Below, piece by piece: positions 52,648 through 55,574 of a stretch of DNA of 55,574 nucleotides (position 1 is the stretch's first letter; every line of letters begins with the position of its first letter). The notes under the pieces were generated by a model that saw only the letters and a list, made by a program, of their open reading frames with translations, ran no database searches and was not told where the DNA came from. Both the position numbers and the translations under genes were made by a program. Origin of the DNA: Cytophagales bacterium Ga0077538 (GTDB lineage: Bacteria > Bacteroidota > Bacteroidia > Cytophagales > Cyclobacteriaceae); assembly GCA_001464155.1 (NCBI GenBank), contig LNEN01000297.1, positions 1 to 55,574 on the forward strand, in the 5' to 3' direction.

Positions 52648-53370
52648 ATGCGTAGCTTACTTTTTTTCTTTTTGCTGATAATATCTCTGAAGGCAGCTGC
52701 CCAAACGCAGGACAGCTATGAGTATCAATCTGAATTTACATGGGGCATTAATAAAAACACTTCCGGGGGGCTTATTGGTGGTCTCACCTTCAAAAAAGCT
52801 CGCAAACTGAAGAATGATAGAATTCTCGAAACCTTCGGGTTAGAGATTATGAATGTAAAGCATCCGCAAGAGGTTAGGGAAAATGCGATTATTTCAGGGA
52901 ATCTATTCATCTACGGAAAAAGAAACTACTTATATACCCTACGCTTACAGTATGGTCGCGACCTTATTTTATTTAAAAAAGCCCCACAACAAGGCGTTGA
53001 AATAAAAGCTGTTTTTGCCGCAGGACCTAGTTTGGGCATTATCGCACCTTATTATATAGAGTACGAAGACGAAAACGGGAATTTTTCCAGCTATGCCCAA
53101 TATTCTAAAGAAGCTCATCCTCAACCAGACAAAATCTTGGGATCTGGCAGACTTTTTCAGGGCATTGGCCAATCAAGCCTGGCTGTAGGCCTTAACTTGA
53201 AAGCCGCCATTAATTTTGAACTGGGTACCATAAAAAGTCAGGTAACGGGTTTTGAAGCCGGTTTTTTATTGGACACATACGCAAAAAAAATCGAGTTAAT
53301 GCAGGATGCTAAGCAGTACGCAGCCTACCCTACTCTCTTTATTACCCTCTTCTACGGAAGCAGAAAGTAG
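52648..53370 (+). CDS. Hypothetical secreted beta-barrel-like protein
   Basis: From ATG 52648 (MRSLLFFFLLIISLKAAAQ) the product has 240 residues, a signal peptide, and a body of alternating strands (YQSEFTWGINKNTSGGLIGG, NLFIYGKRNYLYTLRLQYG, SSLAVGLNLKAAINFELG) ending in FITLFYGSRK with a terminal aromatic pattern typical of outer-membrane barrels. The longer frame starting with TTG at 52600 would place the signal peptide internally. No family was recognised. Confidence 0.65.
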   Translation: MRSLLFFFLLIISLKAAAQTQDSYEYQSEFTWGINKNTSGGLIGGLTFKKARKLKNDRILETFGLEIMNVKHPQEVRENAIISGNLFIYGKRNYLYTLRLQYGRDLILFKKAPQQGVEIKAVFAAGPSLGIIAPYYIEYEDENGNFSSYAQYSKEAHPQPDKILGSGRLFQGIGQSSLAVGLNLKAAINFELGTIKSQVTGFEAGFLLDTYAKKIELMQDAKQYAAYPTLFITLFYGSRK

Positions 53371-53387
53371 ATTCATAAAATTCTTCC

Positions 53388-53416
53388 TTTGTGTTTGTGA
53401 CCTTTTTTTATATTTG
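53388..53416 (+). promoter_or_regulatory. Promoter of the tonB-like gene
   Basis: TTTG at 53388-53391 and TATATTTG at 53409-53416 are separated by 17 bp, near the Bacteroidota spacing; the -7 box matches TAnnTTTG. The ATG follows 29 bp later. Confidence 0.6.
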
Positions 53417-53445
53417 GGATTCTATTCCAAAAACATACTAAACCT

Positions 53446-54123
53446 ATGGAAGCCAAAAAGACAGAAAAAGCCGATTTGACCAATAAAACATGGCTTTTCT
53501 TTAACATCGGCCTAACAGCAAGCTTACTCGTGGCCGTTATGGCCTTTGAGTATAAAAACTACGATGACACCGGTGTAAAAGATCTGAATAAAAACACCAA
53601 TCAGATGGAAGAGATCTTAGAGGTCCCTCCTACTGATCAGCCACCACCACCACCACCAAAAATTCAGCAGCCTCAAATTGTAGAGGTTCCGGATGAGGAA
53701 TAGATTGAGGAAGAGATTAAAGTGGAGTTCGATGTGGAGGTAACAGAAGACACGAAAGTGGAAGAAATTAACATACAAGCTGTAGAAGAGCCTAAAGAAG
53801 AAGTTGACGAAATCTTTACAGTCGTAGAAGAAACCGCCACTCCAAAAGGGGGTATGCAGGCTTTCTACGAATACGTAGGGAAGAAATTAAAGTATCCTGC
53901 ACAGGCCCGAAGAATGGGTACCGAAGGAAAAGTATTCGTTCAATTCGTTATTAACAAAGACGGTTCTATCTCAGACGTAGTCGCTATCAAAGGAATTGGT
54001 GCGGGTTGTGATGAAGAGGCCGTTCGTATTATTCAAGCGTCTCCAGCCTGGACTCCCGGTAAGCAACGTGGTAAAGCAGTTAAGCAAAGAATGGTATTGC
54101 CGATCACCTTCAAGCTCGGATAA
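53446..54123 (+). pseudogene. tonB: Energy transducer TonB interrupted by an in-frame TAG
   Basis: Residues 1-85 hold the cytoplasmic start, one membrane helix (TWLFFNIGLTASLLVAVMAF) and a Pro-rich segment (PPTDQPPPPPPKIQQPQIVE) ending VPDEE. A TAG at 53701-53703 interrupts the frame, which then continues as IEEEIKVEFDVEVTEDTKVE to a complete TonB C-terminal domain (KLKYPAQARRMGTEGKVFVQ, IKGIGAGCDEEAVRIIQ, RMVLPITFKLG). Without the stop this is a normal 225-codon TonB whose relatives have an acidic residue here, so a single G-to-T or C-to-T-like change explains it. The gene has a promoter and a terminator. Alternatives are sequencing error, readthrough, or restart at GTG 53722, which would lack the membrane anchor. 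Confidence 0.85.
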
Positions 54124-54150
54124 GAACTTAAGATCATCAATTTTTCAAAT

Positions 54151-54181
54151 AAAAAGCCTCACCATCTGGTGGGGCTTTTTT
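54151..54181 (+). terminator. Intrinsic terminator after tonB
   Basis: A 13-bp stem AAAAGCCTCACCA / TGGTGGGGCTTTT with a 2-nt loop is followed by TT. It lies 28 bp after the tonB stop and ends before the convergent hypothetical gene. Confidence 0.85.
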
Positions 54182-54230
54182 GTTCCCAGGAGTTATTTAA
54201 GTGTACCTCCGCTATTTGTAACGAAAGCTT

Positions 54231-54542
54231 CTATTTTTCCCAGTATTCTTTAACCGCTTCTTTCCATCCTTCACCATGCTTTAAGTAAAGAGCTGTATTA
54301 ATCAGCATGGTGTTTTTAGTAGTGTCCATCTTTTCGGCAATGGAAATTAAGGTGTCGTAGAATTGCTGAGGATGTTGCTTTGCTAAGGTTAACAACTGTT
54401 CTTCTGCTCCACCAGCAGTAGCGGATACAGACTGTGGAGATGTTGTTGGTTTTAATTTATCGCTTAGTGAGGCGGGTGCTACAATGGAATGTGCTTCCTG
54501 CTGGAGAAACTGATCAAGGTCGTTTAGCGGATTCTTTTTCAT
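54231..54542 (-). CDS. Hypothetical protein downstream of parA
   Basis: The 103 residues have a polar N-terminal region (MKKNPLNDLDQFLQQEAHSI), a Ser/Thr/Ala-rich linker (SATAGGAEEQ) and a helical C-terminal part (LLTLAKQHPQQFYDTLISIA, INTALYLKHGEGWKEAVKEY). No family was recognised. It is transcribed in the same direction as parA, 64 bp downstream, so it may be the adaptor that links ParA to its cargo or DNA. Confidence 0.65.
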   Translation of the reverse strand: MKKNPLNDLDQFLQQEAHSIVAPASLSDKLKPTTSPQSVSATAGGAEEQLLTLAKQHPQQFYDTLISIAEKMDTTKNTMLINTALYLKHGEGWKEAVKEYWEK

Positions 54543-54606
54543 ACTCGAACCATTTTAGAATTAACTTCTTCAGACTTGTTCAATCTGAAGTAGGAGTTAT
54601 TATTTG

Positions 54607-55224
54607 CTATAAATATTTTAAGATCTCCTTCATTACAGGTGTGTATTCTTTCTCTGCATGAATGGTGCTGAAGTTAACATAGGCGTTTTTCTGCGGCACC
54701 ATTACTTCCAGCACGATGGCACTTATCTTACTCAGTGTTTCTTGCACGGTTTTCAGCCGTGTAAAGCTGTGAATGCGATTGGGTAACACTAAAATTTTTA
54801 ATCCGGTGTTAATGTTTTTAGCGGGCAATAAATCGGTGACTGTTTGGTAAGTCACCAGTAAATCATTTTGTGTGAGACTGGTGGGAACCACCACTGCATT
54901 GCTTACCAGGCAAAGTTTCTTAATTCCCTCGTCTGTCGTTTTACCGGCACTGTCTACAATAATGAAATCGTAGGTTTGGTTGTTTCTAACAGCCTGTAAT
55001 TCATCGGCTACATTCCCATCCTGCGAGCCCACAATATCAAACACAGCCACACCATTTTCTTTGGCTGCTTCCATTTTACGCAAGGTGTTGAGGGTGTAGT
55101 TAGTGTCGGTCTCTACCAGCATTACCTTATTGCCAGCAGCATGAAGAGACGTGGCCAGGTTAATGGCATTGGTAGTTTTACCGGTGCCACCTTTGCGGCT
55201 GATGAAGGAGATTATCTTGGTCAT
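54607..55224 (-). CDS. ParA/MinD-like ATPase, small orphan type
   Basis: A deviant Walker A with the signature Lys (Lys11 in RKGGTGKTTNAINLA), a Walker B-like FIIVDSAGK and 205 residues identify a ParA/Soj/McdA-family ATPase that dimerises with ATP on DNA or membrane to position cargo. There is no ParB gene and no parS-like site nearby, and the usual D-x-DPQ motif reads ETDTNYT. The small downstream protein is the only candidate partner. It is too short for a chromosome-partition ParA with an N-terminal HTH. Confidence 0.85.
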   Translation of the reverse strand: MTKIISFISRKGGTGKTTNAINLATSLHAAGNKVMLVETDTNYTLNTLRKMEAAKENGVAVFDIVGSQDGNVADELQAVRNNQTYDFIIVDSAGKTTDEGIKKLCLVSNAVVVPTSLTQNDLLVTYQTVTDLLPAKNINTGLKILVLPNRIHSFTRLKTVQETLSKISAIVLEVMVPQKNAYVNFSTIHAEKEYTPVMKEILKYL

Positions 55225-55231
55225 ACGAATA

Positions 55232-55320
55232 ATTCAAAATTTAGAATTTCAAATGCAGAATTGAAAGCCTTTCGGCAAATCATTCTTCAAATCTCGAATT
55301 CTGAAATCCTAAATGTTAAA
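55232..55320. repeat. AT-rich spacer with inverted AATTC words
   Basis: The parA-E2 gap contains repeated words such as AATTCAAAATTTAGAATT, AATTTCAAATGCAGAATT and the partly complementary AATTCTGAAATCCTAAAT. No gene or promoter was recognised. Confidence 0.4.
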
Positions 55321-55574
55321 CTAAATCGTACGATTTACATCGAATTTTTCGAGGTAATCGGCTACTCTTCGAACCACGCTTCCGCCTAGGGATCCGTCCA
55401 CTACGCGATGGTCGTAGGAGTGCGATAAGAACATTTTATGTCGAATCGCAATGCTGTCGCCATAAGGTGTCTCGATAACAGCAGGCTTCTTTTGCACTGC
55501 GCCCAAGGCCATAATACCTACTTGCGGTTGCATGATGATGGGGGTACCCATCACGTTGCCAAAAGAACCCACGT
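55321..55574 (-). CDS. 2-oxoacid dehydrogenase E2 (dihydrolipoamide acyltransferase), C-terminus only
   Basis: The last 84 residues of an acyltransferase catalytic domain, open at the right edge: VGSFGNVMGTPIIMQPQVGI, GAVQKKPAVIETPYGDSIAI, and the active-site HRVVDG motif in SYDHRVVDGSLGG (catalytic His plus Asp). It acts in the pyruvate, 2-oxoglutarate or branched-chain dehydrogenase complex. The 2-oxoglutarate complex (OdhB/SucB) is likeliest from the KKPAVIETP segment, but the lipoyl and E1/E3-binding domains lie outside. Confidence 0.9.
   Translation of the reverse strand, partial: VGSFGNVMGTPIIMQPQVGIMALGAVQKKPAVIETPYGDSIAIRHKMFLSHSYDHRVVDGSLGGSVVRRVADYLEKFDVNRTI

Noticed and set aside
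53701-53703. TAG in tonB as pyrrolysine or programmed recoding
   Set aside because: No tRNA or biosynthesis genes for pyrrolysine are visible and the phylum is not known for it; a point mutation or sequencing error is simpler.

Overview
The window looks like a chromosome segment of a Bacteroidota bacterium, most likely a Cytophagales-type lineage. The evidence is: the fused S10-spc-alpha ribosomal layout ending in rplQ-carA-eno; promoters with the TTTG / TAnnTTTG (-33/-7) pattern and few Shine-Dalgarno sites; a secreted protein with a type IX secretion C-terminal domain; bacillithiol genes (bshA, ytxJ); and DUF4292, DUF4837 and carboxypeptidase-regulatory-like proteins. No rRNA, tRNA, phage, transposase or CRISPR array was found.

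Layout. (1) Positions 1-17500, all minus strand: a block of ribosomal protein genes read from rplC down to rplQ, including secY, map, infA, rpmJ and rpoA, followed by carA, eno and the start of an ftsB/divIC-like gene. The block starts with rplC; rpsJ is absent. A terminator-like hairpin plus a near-perfect internal promoter between rpsN and rpsH appears to split it into two transcription units. (2) 17600-21270: a FecCD-type permease missing about 20 conserved residues, its ATPase carrying a palindromic repeat inside the coding sequence, an MHS-type MFS transporter, and a MITE-like palindromic element. (3) 21279-24764: a minus-strand cassette of a lipoprotein serine hydrolase, a DUF1611 protein and an enolase-superfamily epimerase. 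It resembles the DgcN/DgcA D-glutamate pathway and is a candidate peptidoglycan D-amino-acid salvage module. (4) 24800-34720: a lipocalin-like protein, rlmN, a carboxypeptidase-regulatory-like protein, a lipoprotein, two rhomboid proteases, mutL, a small membrane protein, and a large GH3/serine-hydrolase fusion whose GH3 half has lost its catalytic residues. (5) 34752-39468: bshA, a fatty acid hydroxylase-like protein, and divergent threonine-degradation genes (SDR-type tdh against a small gene plus kbl). Kbl lacks 16 conserved residues. (6) 39469-40097: a gene-free region with about twelve degenerate 21-bp tandem repeats and a composite dispersed repeat. (7) 40098-52200: a T9SS cargo protein, an enoyl-CoA hydratase, and an envelope-centred plus-strand run (flippase, TPR protein, DUF4292 lipoprotein, EnvC-like factor, tatA, gatA, LysM transglycosylase, DUF4837 lipoprotein, ytxJ). 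(8) 52183-55574: OsmC, an outer-membrane-like protein, a tonB gene interrupted by an in-frame TAG, a small ParA with a partner protein, and the C-terminus of a 2-oxoacid dehydrogenase E2.

Two themes stand out. First, cell-wall and envelope metabolism recurs: murein-type serine hydrolases, possible D-Glu salvage, EnvC, transglycosylase and flippase. Second, several otherwise well-conserved genes carry discrete lesions or insertions (the FecCD permease, its ATPase, kbl and tonB), and intergenic repeat families are numerous. These are either genuine genome plasticity or assembly errors; read-level checking would separate the two.
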